Shown: one piece after another, positions 1-6,382 of the stretch
Position numbering within the stretch: the first letter of the stretch is position 1
Layout: each line of letters opens with the position of its first letter
Source of the DNA: Sedimentisphaerales bacterium
Lineage (GTDB): Bacteria; Planctomycetota; Phycisphaerae; Sedimentisphaerales; Anaerobacaceae
DNA: 6,731 nucleotides
Direction of reading: 5' to 3'
Assembly: GCA_030630905.1 (NCBI GenBank)
Contig: DAOVMB010000135.1
Span: 1 to 6,731, forward strand
Program-made: the position numbers and the translations under genes
The notes under the pieces: model-generated
Told to the model about the DNA's origin: nothing
Seen by the model: only the letters and a program-made list of their open reading frames with translations
The model's database searches: none

Positions 1-18
1 GATTATTTCATATTATCC

Positions 19-73
19 TTCCCGTTCGGCTTTGCTCAGGGCATGCTTCGTGGTTCTCAATGCCCTTCGTGGT
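19..73. repeat. Dispersed-repeat-like intergenic sequence with CTTCGTGGT direct repeats
   Basis: The 9-mer CTTCGTGGT occurs at 46-54 and again at 65-73, a 19-base period. Read on the - strand this gives ACCACGAAG twice, which resembles the 'ACCACGAAGG-CACGAAGG' motifs I recall as common non-coding repeats in environmental bacterial genomes. Directly beside it, 21-41 on the - strand begins CCCTGAGCAAAGCCGAACGG, a variant of the widespread 'CCCTGAGC...TCGAA' motif. No reading frame of interest covers it. The two copies are seen directly; membership of a genome-wide family is inferred from memory and needs a genome search. Confidence 0.5.
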
Positions 74-78
74 GTAAC

Positions 79-139
79 CAAATCCGCGTTTACCCCATGA
101 GATAGGCAAAACCGTCATCTCACGGGGCAAATCCGCGTT
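79..139. repeat. 12-base direct repeat pair CAAATCCGCGTT (79-90 and 128-139)
   Basis: CAAATCCGCGTT is present exactly at 79-90 and 128-139, 49 bases apart start to start. The second copy continues into CATCAGCGGTTTC (140-152), so the - strand reads GAAACCGCTGATGAACGCGG, close to the 'ACCGCAGATGAACGCGGAT' type of intergenic repeat that I recall from several phyla. Between the copies lies the inverted repeat at 93-127. Two copies are far too few, and the spacer is not CRISPR-like. A dispersed non-coding repeat is the most likely reading. Confidence 0.55.
93..127. repeat. Imperfect inverted repeat, 11-base arms
   Basis: CCCCATGAGAT (93-103) pairs with ATCTCACGGGG (117-127) at 10 of 11 positions around a 13-base loop. 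The one mismatch (A97 opposite C123) is A-C in + strand RNA and a G-T wobble in - strand RNA, so the hairpin would be more stable if transcribed from the - strand. No T run follows the + strand arm, so it does not look like a + strand intrinsic terminator. It sits between the two CAAATCCGCGTT copies and may be the core of the same repeat element. Confidence 0.5.
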
Positions 140-160
140 CATCAGCGGTTTCATAATCTA

Positions 161-199
161 CAAGTTTCTTTGCGAAGCAAACGGAAAGCTTGAATTTTT
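161..199 (+). terminator. Terminator-like hairpin with T run, upstream of purA
   Basis: CAAGTTTC (161-168) pairs with GAAA and CTTG (184-187 and 189-192, one bulged G at 188), and the stem continues as TTTGC (169-173) with GCAAA (177-181) around a GAA loop, with C182-G183 unpaired. This gives about 13 base pairs with two bulges. It is followed by AA and five Ts (195-199). That arrangement fits a Rho-independent terminator for + strand transcription arriving from beyond the left edge. The stem is only moderately G+C rich and interrupted, so the call is tentative. If real, it would separate purA from whatever lies to the left. Confidence 0.4.
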
Positions 200-340
200 A
201 AGACAGATTTGATATTCTACCCGTGGCAGTTCTCGTGAATCCGCCGTAAGACGTCCTGTGGACTGACGAATATTAATAAAGTAAGACTTGAACTCTTGCA
301 AAATAAAGATTAGGCATACTATGAGAAGGAATAGATACAA
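200..340 (+). promoter_or_regulatory. Probable purA promoter and leader region; exact promoter not resolved
   Basis: With a terminator-like hairpin on its left and purA on its right, this A+T-rich stretch is where a promoter for the gene series should lie. No convincing -35/-10 pair is visible. TTGAAC (288-293) has no good -10 at 16-18 bases, and TTGCAA (296-301) with TACTAT (317-322) has only a 15-base spacer. A clear ribosome binding site, AGAAGGA, is at 324-330. No purine riboswitch or PurR-like operator was recognised. A small hairpin GTCC-TGT-GGAC lies at 253-263. The location is inferred from context. Confidence 0.25.
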
Positions 341-1618
341 ATGAACTATTGCGTTGTCGGATTACAGTGGGGCGACGAAGGCAAAGGCAAGGTTGTCGAT
401 ATTCTCGCCGAGCACAGTGATATCGTTGTACGATACGGGGGCGGCGCAAATGCAGGCCACACCGTTATCGTAGGTGACAGCCGTTTCGCCCTGCATCTTC
501 TACCCAGCGGTTCGGTTCGGCCGGATACTATCTGCGTTATTTCAAATGGTGTCGTAGTTGACCCGGATGTGCTGATAAAGGGAATTAACACACTCGCCGA
601 GAAAGATATTTCGCTCGATGGCCGGCTCCTGATCAGTGAAAATGCCCACGTTGTCCTGGATTATCACAAACAAGAGGACCAATTACGCGAAGAGTCGCTC
701 GCCAAAAACAAGCTCGGCACTACTATTAGAGGTATCGGCCCTTGTTATGCAGACAAGGTCGGCAGAAGCTATACTGTCCGAATGGGCGATTTAAGGGACA
801 CCGAGGCGCTCGAAGCCAAACTGCAAACGATCGTCGCGTACAAGAACAAAATATTCGCAGCCCTTTATAACGCTGAGTCGATAGGTGCCGATGAAATCTT
901 CGAAAAGTGTAAAATCTATGCCGCTAAGCTCCTGCCCTTCACGATAGATACGACCGAATTTCTGCACAAATCAATTGCCGGCGGCAAATCCATCCTTTTC
1001 GAAGGGGCCCAAGGCTCGCTGCTCGATCTGGACCACGGCACTTTTCCGTTTGTGACCAGTTCGAACTCAACTTCACTCGGCATGCCGGCAGGCTGCGGCG
1101 TACCGGCCAAATTCGTCGATAAATTCATCGGTGTAATCAAGGCCTACACAACGAGGGTCGGCGCCGGGCCTTTCCCTGCCGAGCAAGACAACGAAACAGG
1201 CCAATATATCCGCGACAAGGGCAATGAGTACGGCACCACGACCGGCCGCCCCCGCCGATGCGGCTGGTTCGATGCCGTGGCCGTAGCCTACGGCGTAACC
1301 ATCGGCGGCATAGACGAAGTCGCGCTGATGCATCTCGATACGCTCAGCGGCCTGGAGGAACTGAAGATTTGCAAAGCATATAAAATCAATGGAGAAGAGA
1401 CGACTTTCTTCCCGGCAAACGAGGCCAGACTTTCTCTGGCCAAGCCCGTTTATGAAACAGTGCCGGGCTGGAGCGAGGACCTGACAGAAGTAAACGATTT
1501 TCAGGACTTACCTGTGGATGCCCAAAATTACGTTCGCCGAATCGAGGAACTCATAGGCAAACCGATAACATTCGTCGGCGTCGGGCCAAAACGAAGTCAG
1601 ACAATATTCAGACAATAG
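341..1618 (+). CDS. purA: Adenylosuccinate synthetase (EC 6.3.4.4)
   Basis: Cytoplasmic enzyme that joins IMP and aspartate using GTP to form adenylosuccinate, the first committed step from IMP to AMP. The 425-residue length is normal for bacterial PurA. Seen in the sequence: the N-terminal GDEGKGK loop (11-17) with the catalytic Asp12, NAGHT (37-41) with the catalytic His40, the GTTIRGIGPCYADK segment (126-139) that contacts IMP, the family signature beginning FEGAQGSLLDLDHGT (220-234), the aspartate/GTP loop TTTGRPRRCGWFD (299-311), and the C-terminal guanine-binding GVGPKR (413-418). All key residues are intact. The ATG at 341 is preceded by AGAAGGA with a 10-base spacer, and the protein begins right at the conserved first strand, so this start is firm. 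uppS follows after 48 bases on the same strand, so co-transcription is possible. Linkage to lipid and wall genes has no obvious pathway logic. Confidence 0.98.
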   Translation: MNYCVVGLQWGDEGKGKVVDILAEHSDIVVRYGGGANAGHTVIVGDSRFALHLLPSGSVRPDTICVISNGVVVDPDVLIKGINTLAEKDISLDGRLLISENAHVVLDYHKQEDQLREESLAKNKLGTTIRGIGPCYADKVGRSYTVRMGDLRDTEALEAKLQTIVAYKNKIFAALYNAESIGADEIFEKCKIYAAKLLPFTIDTTEFLHKSIAGGKSILFEGAQGSLLDLDHGTFPFVTSSNSTSLGMPAGCGVPAKFVDKFIGVIKAYTTRVGAGPFPAEQDNETGQYIRDKGNEYGTTTGRPRRCGWFDAVAVAYGVTIGGIDEVALMHLDTLSGLEELKICKAYKINGEETTFFPANEARLSLAKPVYETVPGWSEDLTEVNDFQDLPVDAQNYVRRIEELIGKPITFVGVGPKRSQTIFRQ

Positions 1619-1666
1619 CGTTCATCTCTAACGATAATATGAACCTAATGCTACAAGCTGCCGGTT

Positions 1667-2422
1667 ATGGAAACTTTTGAACAGAAACTCAGGAAAACCG
1701 CAAAACGACTTGGTTTGAAGCCCGAACAGATACCCCATCACATCGCAATCATTATGGACGGCAACGGCCGGTGGGCAAAGCGTAAATTACTGCCGCGAGT
1801 CATGGGACACCGCCAGGGCGCAAAAATAATTGAAAGAATAGCTTTATTTTGCGTCGATTTGGGCATCGAATCTCTGACATTGTATTCTTTCAGTACAGAG
1901 AACTGGAACAGACCCAAATCTGAAATCAACGCTCTTATGCACATCCATTCCGAATATCTTGTCGATATCCGGCCTGTCCTGATGAAAAACAATGTAAAGT
2001 TAATTCACCTTGGTCGCAGAGATGGACTTCCAGCACCGGTACTAAATGACCTTACAGATACAATGAAGGAGACATCCGCCAATACCGGCATGATACTTGC
2101 CCTGGCGTTGAATTACAGCGGCAGGACGGAAATCGTGGATGCGACCCGGAAGATCGCACAAGAATATAAAAAGGGCAAACTTCGCCTGAAAGATATCGAT
2201 GAACAGTGCATAAGCCAAAATCTGTACGCGAGCAATCTGGGCGAGCCGGACTTGTTGGTCCGCACGGCAAACGAAATGAGAATCAGCAACTTTCTGCTCT
2301 GGCAGATTTCATATAGTGAATTCTATGTTACGAAAACGCTTTGGCCGGATTTCACAAAAACTTCCGTCGAAAAGGCAATCCTGGCCTATGCTTCAAGAAA
2401 ACGACGTTTTGGAACTATCTAA
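1667..2422 (+). CDS. uppS: Isoprenyl transferase, undecaprenyl diphosphate synthase (EC 2.5.1.31)
   Basis: cis-Prenyltransferase that adds isopentenyl diphosphate units to farnesyl diphosphate, making the C55 carrier lipid used for peptidoglycan and surface polysaccharides. It is a soluble dimer acting at the membrane face. The 251-residue length is normal. Motifs seen: IIMDGNGRWA (28-37) with catalytic Asp31, MGHRQGAK (46-53), LTLYSFSTENWNRP (70-83), NYSGRTEI (149-156), and the PDLLVRTANEMRISNFLLWQ segment (194-213) followed by YSEFY with the metal-binding Glu218. Arg199, Arg205 and Ser207 for diphosphate binding are present. The usual RT-x-G-E reads RT-A-N-E here, with Asn202 replacing a glycine. 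The ATG at 1667 is the first usable start after an in-frame stop at 1646 (only CTG lies between). No clear Shine-Dalgarno is visible. The strict C55 product length cannot be read from sequence. Confidence 0.96.
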   Translation: METFEQKLRKTAKRLGLKPEQIPHHIAIIMDGNGRWAKRKLLPRVMGHRQGAKIIERIALFCVDLGIESLTLYSFSTENWNRPKSEINALMHIHSEYLVDIRPVLMKNNVKLIHLGRRDGLPAPVLNDLTDTMKETSANTGMILALALNYSGRTEIVDATRKIAQEYKKGKLRLKDIDEQCISQNLYASNLGEPDLLVRTANEMRISNFLLWQISYSEFYVTKTLWPDFTKTSVEKAILAYASRKRRFGTI

Positions 2423-2496
2423 ACGAAACCATAGCTGATAAACAACAAGCTCAAAAATATAAAGCCGACTTTTGCAAAGCGCTCGTACGAATTAAA

Positions 2497-3351
2497 ATGC
2501 TCAGATACAGGTTATTTTTTGGAACATTGATGACGCTGTTCTTTACCGCAGCCGTCATTTTCGATGGCTGGATGGATGGCTCTCTTACAACTTTAGCCGA
2601 CGATAAACCGGTGCAGGGAACGGTTCTTTGTATTCTCGTTGCCCTGCTGATAATCCCGGCACAATTCGAGCTGTCGAAACTCGCGGCGGCAAAAAATTTG
2701 AAGATTTTTCTCCCCGTTTCGATTACCGCCTCGATTTTATTCGCCACATCCCGGTATATGCAGCAGCTTGTAGATTTTCAGCCGGGAACTTATCTCAGTC
2801 TTCTATCGGCTTTCGTGCTGTTGGCATTGCTTTTATACCAATATAAAACCCACGGGACTTCGGGCGTTTTAGCCAATTGCGGGGCGAATTATTTTTCGAT
2901 TTTGTACCTGGGACTTCTCAGCAGTTTTTGTGTAGCAATTCGAATAGAATTCGGACTCTGGCCTTTGCTAATGTTCGTTTTTGTCGTAAAATCCGCTGAC
3001 ATAGGTGCTTACTCGATCGGGACCCTGTTCGGTAAACACAAATTTTCCCCTATAATCAGCCCCGGAAAAACATGGGAAGGAATGGGCGGCGCCGTTGCAG
3101 CAGCGATAATTGTTGCTATTGGTTTTGCGTTAATTTGTGATATAATGCTTTGGTGGCCGGCGGCAATATTTGGCCTTGGTTTTGCGTTTATCGGCCAATT
3201 AGGCGATTTGGCCGAGTCTATGATAAAACGAGACGCCGAGCAGAAAGATTCGGCAAGCAAGGTGCCCGGCTTCGGCGGCGTACTGGACATCGTAGATTCG
3301 CCTCTCGTTGCGGCGCCGCTGGCATATTTATTCTTTATGTGGAGCTCTTAA
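2497..3351 (+). CDS. cdsA: Phosphatidate cytidylyltransferase (CDP-diacylglycerol synthase, EC 2.7.7.41)
   Basis: Integral membrane enzyme that converts phosphatidic acid and CTP to CDP-diacylglycerol, the precursor of bacterial phospholipids. From the ATG at 2497 the protein has 284 residues, normal for CdsA, with about eight or nine hydrophobic segments. The C-terminal half carries KSADIGAYSIGTLFGKHK (165-182), SPGKTWEG (188-195), QLGDLAESMIKRDAEQKDS (234-252) and PGFGGVLDIVDS (257-268). In the common signature the last block reads P-G-H-G-G-x-x-D-R-x-D; here Phe259 replaces His and Ile265 replaces Arg, while the KRD, KD and both later Asp residues are kept. The frame stays open back into uppS (a TTG at 2341), but that extension only translates the uppS 3' end, and no other start lies before 2497. 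No Shine-Dalgarno is evident. It follows uppS by 74 bases, as uppS-cdsA does in many bacteria. Confidence 0.95.
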   Translation: MLRYRLFFGTLMTLFFTAAVIFDGWMDGSLTTLADDKPVQGTVLCILVALLIIPAQFELSKLAAAKNLKIFLPVSITASILFATSRYMQQLVDFQPGTYLSLLSAFVLLALLLYQYKTHGTSGVLANCGANYFSILYLGLLSSFCVAIRIEFGLWPLLMFVFVVKSADIGAYSIGTLFGKHKFSPIISPGKTWEGMGGAVAAAIIVAIGFALICDIMLWWPAAIFGLGFAFIGQLGDLAESMIKRDAEQKDSASKVPGFGGVLDIVDSPLVAAPLAYLFFMWSS

Positions 3352-3363
3352 CAGAGCAGAGCT

Positions 3364-4305
3364 TTGGAAGTCACGATACAATTTGATTCGACCGATAAGC
3401 AACTTGAATTGTTCGGCCCCGCCGACAGTTACCTTCGGCTTTTGCGCCAATCACTCGACGTGCAGATTACCGCCCGCCAGAGCAGGTTAATGATAACCGG
3501 CAAAGAAGACAATGTGAAAAAAGCCGCCGAGATTGTCGGCAAAATGCAAAAACAGCTTATCAAACATCGCTCTCTCACCGCCGAGGATGTAACCTCCTTT
3601 ATCAAGCGCCTGGATTCACACAAACCTCTCGATACCGCCAAGGCCATTAGCGTCTATTCGCATAAAAAGGTCATCGAGCCGACCACAAAGGGACAGCTAA
3701 AGTATATCGAAACGATGTTAGACAACGACCTTACCTTTTGTATAGGGCCGGCGGGAACCGGCAAAACATATCTGGCGGTCGCAGTTGCCGTCTCAATGCT
3801 GAAGAAAAAACAGATCAGGAGAATCGTCCTTGCGCGGCCGGCTGTCGAGGCCGGCGAGAAACTCGGCTTTCTGCCGGGCGATTTGCAGGCAAAAGTAAAT
3901 CCATATCTTCGTCCCCTGTTTGACGCTCTCGAAGACATGATGGATTTTACGCAAATGAAGAAATTTGTAGAGCTGGATATAATCGAGATAATTCCACTCG
4001 CCTTTATGCGCGGCCGGACGTTAAACGAAGCCGTCATCATCTGTGACGAAGCCCAAAATACCTCGGCATTACAGATGCTGATGGTCCTGACGAGACTGGG
4101 GAACGGCTCGAAAATGATAATAACAGGTGACATAACACAAATCGATCTGGAAACCGGACAGAAAAGCGGAATGATCGAAGCCATTGAAACGCTGCGACGA
4201 ATCAAAGGCATAGGTTACACGGAATTAAACCAGGCCGATATAGTGCGGCATCGACTGGTTCAAAATATTGTGCAGGCTTATAAAAAAAGAGCTAAAGCCG
4301 ATTAG
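3364..4305 (+). CDS. phoH: PhoH family ATPase (PhoH-like/YbeZ)
   Basis: Cytoplasmic P-loop ATPase of the PhoH/YbeZ family, which partners with the RNase-like protein YbeY and is linked to RNA handling and ribosome quality control; the exact biochemical role is unsettled. The 313-residue protein has a short N-terminal KH-like region (about 1-65), then the ATPase core: Walker A GPAGTGKT (128-135), ARPAVEAGEKLGFLPG (157-172), AFMRGRTL (213-220), Walker B VIICDEAQN (224-232), TGDITQIDL (254-262) and the basic RHRLVQNIVQAY (295-306). All are intact. The start is TTG at 3364: it is the only start between the in-frame cdsA stop (3349-3351) and a Met at residue 43, which would cut the N-terminal domain. 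There is no strong Shine-Dalgarno, and the gene begins 12 bases after cdsA in the same frame, which suggests translational coupling. Confidence 0.95.
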   Translation: MEVTIQFDSTDKQLELFGPADSYLRLLRQSLDVQITARQSRLMITGKEDNVKKAAEIVGKMQKQLIKHRSLTAEDVTSFIKRLDSHKPLDTAKAISVYSHKKVIEPTTKGQLKYIETMLDNDLTFCIGPAGTGKTYLAVAVAVSMLKKKQIRRIVLARPAVEAGEKLGFLPGDLQAKVNPYLRPLFDALEDMMDFTQMKKFVELDIIEIIPLAFMRGRTLNEAVIICDEAQNTSALQMLMVLTRLGNGSKMIITGDITQIDLETGQKSGMIEAIETLRRIKGIGYTELNQADIVRHRLVQNIVQAYKKRAKAD

Positions 4306-4330
4306 CCGTTAATACGTACAGGATAGACAG

Positions 4331-5872
4331 ATGGTATTTTGGAAGAAAACAAGTCCGAGGCGAAATCAGGTTCGCAAGAACATATCCGCCGAGCGTTTTT
4401 CACGAATAAGCCGGCTCGCCAACACTGATTCTTTAATCTCGATCCTGATATGGCTGCTTTTCGTAGTCCTCTGCACCCTCATTTTATCTATCCCGCAAGC
4501 CGGCATTCTCCAGGTAATACCAATAGCTGTTATAGTTGTTTTGATTACCTTGGCCGGCGCTTTATATATCCAACACTTCCAAAAGCGAATAACAAAAAAC
4601 CACGCCAGGGCGTTAGTGCTTATCGGTTTATTTATCTTATTATTAGTCACAACCAAACTCGGCGTTTTATCAACCGGGCTAACCTTTTGGGCTACTGCAA
4701 CCGCCGTCACAACGGCAATCATTATGACAATCGCCTACGACCAGCGTTTCGCAATAGGTATGAGTATCTTCTATTGCCTTTTTGCCTGTCTCGTCGTAGA
4801 GCCGATAGAATCTCAACTGACGAATTTCTATCTGTTTTTGACAATGGCCGCCGGTGCAACTACCTGCTGTTTTTGCCTGAAAGAAATCCGCACGAGAATT
4901 AAATTGCTCCAGGTCAGCACGCTGGCGGCGGTAATAGTGTTCATAACAGCAGCCGCTCTGAACTTTTTATCCCAAGACCTCAACACTGCTAATATTGTCA
5001 GGGACTCCGCCCTTCACGCGGGCATTACGCTTGTGGTCGGCGTGCTCATTCAAGGTTTGCTGCCGCTTATCGAAAAAGCCTTTCGCATAGCAACGAGTAT
5101 GACGCTGCTGGACTATAGCGATGCCAACCAGCGGTTGTTGAAACGGCTTCATATGGAAGCACCCGGCACATTCAGTCATAGTCTGTTAATAGGCTCTATT
5201 GCCGAGGCCGCCGCCGAAGCAATCGGACGCAACGGTCTCTTGTGCAGGGTAGGCGCCTATTACCACGATATCGGTAAAATCAATAAGGCCGGCTATTTCA
5301 TTGAAAATGAACTCGGCTCAGCCAGCAGGCACAAAGAACTCGCGCCGACAATGAGTCATTTAATTATCGTGGGTCACGTCAAAGACGGGATAGAAATGGC
5401 CAAGGAATACGGCCTGCCCAGCGTGATTCGACAATTTATCGAAACACACCACGGCACAACATTGATCGAACATTTCTACAACGAGGCTAAAAAACAAAAA
5501 ACGAAAAACTCAAAAGGAAAAACCGCCGAGGCTCCTTCCGAGAGTGAATTCAGGTATCCCGGCCCGAAACCGCGAATAAAAGAAGCTGCGATTGTTATGT
5601 TGGCCGATACTGTAGAAAGTGCCGTCAGAAGCCTGCCTGAAGTAACACCGACTAAAATAGATGCGGTCGTGCACAATATGGCAATGAAACGTTTGCAGGA
5701 CGGCCAATTCGACGAATGTGACATGTCTCTGCGGGAACTTAGTCAGATCGAGGCAAGCATATCAAAAACTCTCGCGGCACATTATCACGGACGAATCGCA
5801 TATCCAAAACCGCCGGATGAACCCCCGGAAACAGATTCTCAAACCGAGCAGCGCGAGAAAAAAAATAATTAA
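4331..5872 (+). CDS. 7TM-HD family phosphohydrolase, PgpH/YqfF type, lacking the extracellular domain
   Basis: Membrane HD-domain phosphohydrolase related to PgpH, which in Listeria hydrolyses c-di-AMP. A basic cytoplasmic N-terminus (1-33) is followed by seven or eight hydrophobic segments (about 35-55, 61-80, 93-111, 114-134, 141-158, 164-182, 194-213, 227-247) and then the cytoplasmic HD domain. Metal ligands seen: His283 (FSHS), His312-Asp313 (YYHDIGK), His349 (VGHVKDG), His373-His374 (ETHHGT) and Asp426 (MLADTVESAV). The spacing up to His374 matches PgpH. A charged, Lys-rich linker (386-405) precedes RYPGPKPR, as in the family, and the C-terminus is hydrophilic. Typical members are about 700 residues or more with an extracellular 7TM-HDED domain; this one has 513 and none. 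The ATG at 4331 has AGGA at 4320-4323 with a 7-base spacer, and only 25 bases separate it from phoH, so no upstream part is missing. Position between phoH and ybeY is classic. The substrate is inferred. Confidence 0.9.
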   Translation: MVFWKKTSPRRNQVRKNISAERFSRISRLANTDSLISILIWLLFVVLCTLILSIPQAGILQVIPIAVIVVLITLAGALYIQHFQKRITKNHARALVLIGLFILLLVTTKLGVLSTGLTFWATATAVTTAIIMTIAYDQRFAIGMSIFYCLFACLVVEPIESQLTNFYLFLTMAAGATTCCFCLKEIRTRIKLLQVSTLAAVIVFITAAALNFLSQDLNTANIVRDSALHAGITLVVGVLIQGLLPLIEKAFRIATSMTLLDYSDANQRLLKRLHMEAPGTFSHSLLIGSIAEAAAEAIGRNGLLCRVGAYYHDIGKINKAGYFIENELGSASRHKELAPTMSHLIIVGHVKDGIEMAKEYGLPSVIRQFIETHHGTTLIEHFYNEAKKQKTKNSKGKTAEAPSESEFRYPGPKPRIKEAAIVMLADTVESAVRSLPEVTPTKIDAVVHNMAMKRLQDGQFDECDMSLRELSQIEASISKTLAAHYHGRIAYPKPPDEPPETDSQTEQREKKNN

Positions 5873-5877
5873 CAATC

Positions 5878-6381
5878 ATGGCTTCTTCCAAACAAGACCG
5901 AGATATAGTCATTGTAATCACGAAAAAGTTCAAAGATATAGATATATCTCCACTTAAGATAAGAAAATTAGCAAAGGCCGTCTGCAATCGTTTTGCGAGG
6001 CACGAACCACAAGATACAAGATACGAGATCAGCATCGCCATAGTCGATGATAATGAAATCCGGGAATTGAACAGGCAGTTTCTGAACAGCAAAGCTGCCA
6101 CCGATTGTTTGAGCTTCGATTTGTCCGATGATGAAAAGAGGTCGAAAATATTTGATCTGGTCGTCAACGGAGAGATGGCCGTCAGGCAGGCAAATCTGCG
6201 GGGCCATTCGTGCGAAGCCGAACTGGCCCTGTACATCACGCACGGTTTGCTGCACAACCTTGGATTCGACGATTCGGCGCAAATCCAGGCCCGGAAAATG
6301 CACGAGACCGAGGATGAAATTTTGCAGGAATTTGGCTACGGCCTGGTATATAATAAAGATACAAGACCAAAAGAACATTAG
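5878..6381 (+). CDS. ybeY: Endoribonuclease YbeY (rRNA maturation factor)
   Basis: Zinc-dependent protein of the UPF0054/YbeY family, needed for 16S rRNA 3' maturation and 70S ribosome quality control in the cytoplasm. The 167 residues match the family length. Seen: SIAIVDDNEIRELNRQFLN (52-70), ATDCLSFDL (74-82) in place of the usual TDVLSFP, NGEMAV (97-102), ELALYITHGLLHNLGFDD (115-132) and the trailing KMHETEDEIL (140-149). The family zinc motif is H-x3-H-x5-H; here His122 and His126 are present, but the third position, 132, is Asp. The surrounding G-F-D is kept, and the fold looks intact. A similar Asp is, from memory, found in Bacteroidota YbeY, so activity is likely. The ATG at 5878 lies 5 bases after the HD gene stop, implying coupled translation. 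Only a weak purine tract (GAGAAA) precedes it. Confidence 0.93.
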   Translation: MASSKQDRDIVIVITKKFKDIDISPLKIRKLAKAVCNRFARHEPQDTRYEISIAIVDDNEIRELNRQFLNSKAATDCLSFDLSDDEKRSKIFDLVVNGEMAVRQANLRGHSCEAELALYITHGLLHNLGFDDSAQIQARKMHETEDEILQEFGYGLVYNKDTRPKEH

Positions 6382-6382
6382 A

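Noticed and set aside
79..139. Possible CRISPR remnant
   Set aside because: There are only two 12-base copies, the intervening sequence is a palindrome rather than a unique spacer, and no cas genes are present.
288..322. Sigma-70-like promoter ahead of purA (TTGAAC or TTGCAA with TACTAT)
   Set aside because: Spacing and matches are poor, so it is mentioned only as part of the leader region and not called as a promoter.
158..340. 60-residue - strand open frame upstream of purA
   Set aside because: It needs a TTG start, has no visible Shine-Dalgarno, lies across the terminator-like hairpin and the purA leader, and resembles no family I know.
1620..1644. GTTCAT/ATGAAC inverted repeat after purA
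   Set aside because: A 6-bp A+T-rich stem with a 13-base loop and no T run is expected by chance and does not support a terminator between purA and uppS.
2341..2496. Upstream extension of cdsA starting at TTG 2341
   Set aside because: It would overlap 82 bases of uppS and add 52 hydrophilic residues not seen in CdsA; ATG 2497 gives the normal length and starts at the conserved MLRYRL region.
3654..4211. 185-residue - strand open frame inside phoH
   Set aside because: It lies fully antisense to the conserved PhoH ATPase core, and its composition is what the reverse of these codons gives; no domain is recognisable.
5486..5550. Lys-rich linker in the HD protein as an insertion or frameshift scar
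   Set aside because: Variable charged linkers at this place, just before YPGPKP, are usual in the PgpH family, and the frame is intact on both sides.
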